Shown: piece by piece, positions 6,540 to 6,611 of the stretch
Position numbering within the stretch: position 1 is the first letter of the stretch
How the letters are laid out: every line of letters begins with the position of its first letter
Source of the DNA: RYN-431 sp036388295
GTDB taxonomy: Bacteria > Planctomycetota > Phycisphaerae > Tepidisphaerales > Tepidisphaeraceae
DNA length: 6,611 nt
Reading direction: 5' to 3'
Assembly (NCBI GenBank): GCA_036388295.1
Contig: DASVSC010000142.1
Location: forward strand, 1-6,611
Notes under the pieces: generated by a model
Databases searched by the model: none
Seen by the model: only the letters and a program-made list of their open reading frames with translations
What the model was told of the DNA's origin: nothing
Program-made: the position numbers and the translations under genes

Positions 6540-6611
6540 AGTTGAGAGTGGGAAGTGGGAAGTAAAGAACGGCGGTTGCCTGTCTTCACTTCCCACTTCC
6601 CACTCTCAACT
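6540..6611. repeat. Perfect 24-bp inverted repeat with 24-nt loop, GTGGGAA-type units
   Basis: The arm at 6540-6563 (AGTTGAGAGTGGGAAGTGGG plus AAGT) is repeated exactly in inverted orientation at 6588-6611, around the loop 6564-6587. The octamer AGTGGGAA occurs three times at the left end (6533-6540, 6547-6554, 6554-6561). The structure starts 13 bp after the phosphoesterase stop codon and reaches the last base of the window, so its right boundary is unknown. It could fold into a very stable RNA hairpin and help end or protect the transcript, but no T-tract follows within the window. The repeat-built arms suggest a dispersed palindromic element. Confidence 0.8.

Noticed and set aside
5585..6589. 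334-codon minus-strand open frame opposite the phosphoesterase
   Set aside because: Its start lies inside the terminal inverted repeat and its body mirrors a gene with complete metal-binding motifs; its last part also overlaps the hom N-terminus in another frame.

Overview
The window looks like chromosomal DNA from a planctomycete, probably near the Phycisphaerae/Tepidisphaerales. The clues are high GC with GC-rich third positions, genes mostly lacking Shine-Dalgarno sequences, and an N-terminal LEPR-XLL-type motif on a secreted-type protease. That motif is found chiefly in this phylum. The lineage is an inference from gene content; there is no rRNA or other marker here.

Layout. Positions 1-804 (+) hold the C-terminal half of nadB (L-aspartate oxidase), cut by the window edge. 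It converges, with a 31-bp gap, on a 663-residue subtilisin-family protease (836-2827, -). The protease carries a complete S8 catalytic domain and seven ~48-residue repeats that I read as a seven-bladed beta-propeller. Upstream on the same strand lie an ApgM-type alkaline-phosphatase-superfamily protein (2931-4103, -) and a full-length homoserine dehydrogenase with an ACT domain (4332-5657, -). A calcineurin-like metallophosphoesterase (5777-6526, +) is divergent from hom and starts with TTG behind a plausible sigma70-type promoter.

How the genes fit together. The hom/ApgM-like pair is the most informative part. ApgM paralogues next to threonine-pathway genes have been proposed to be a non-orthologous homoserine kinase, so the pair probably supplies homoserine and then O-phosphohomoserine for threonine. 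nadB belongs to NAD synthesis and shares aspartate as a starting metabolite with the threonine pathway, but it is on the other strand and not part of that unit. The protease is probably an exported or surface protein with no link to metabolism.

Non-coding structure. Two inverted-repeat elements stand out. One (4151-4316) sits between hom and the ApgM-like gene. It has 18-bp perfect terminal inverted repeats built from CACGGAG-type octamers and a less GC-rich interior, like a small non-autonomous repeat. The other (6540-6611) is a perfect 24-bp inverted repeat with a 24-nt loop, just after the phosphoesterase stop codon and ending exactly at the window edge. I saw no tRNA, rRNA, CRISPR array, transposase or riboswitch. 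No gene-free stretch exceeds 300 bp; the longest is the 228-bp hom/ApgM gap.
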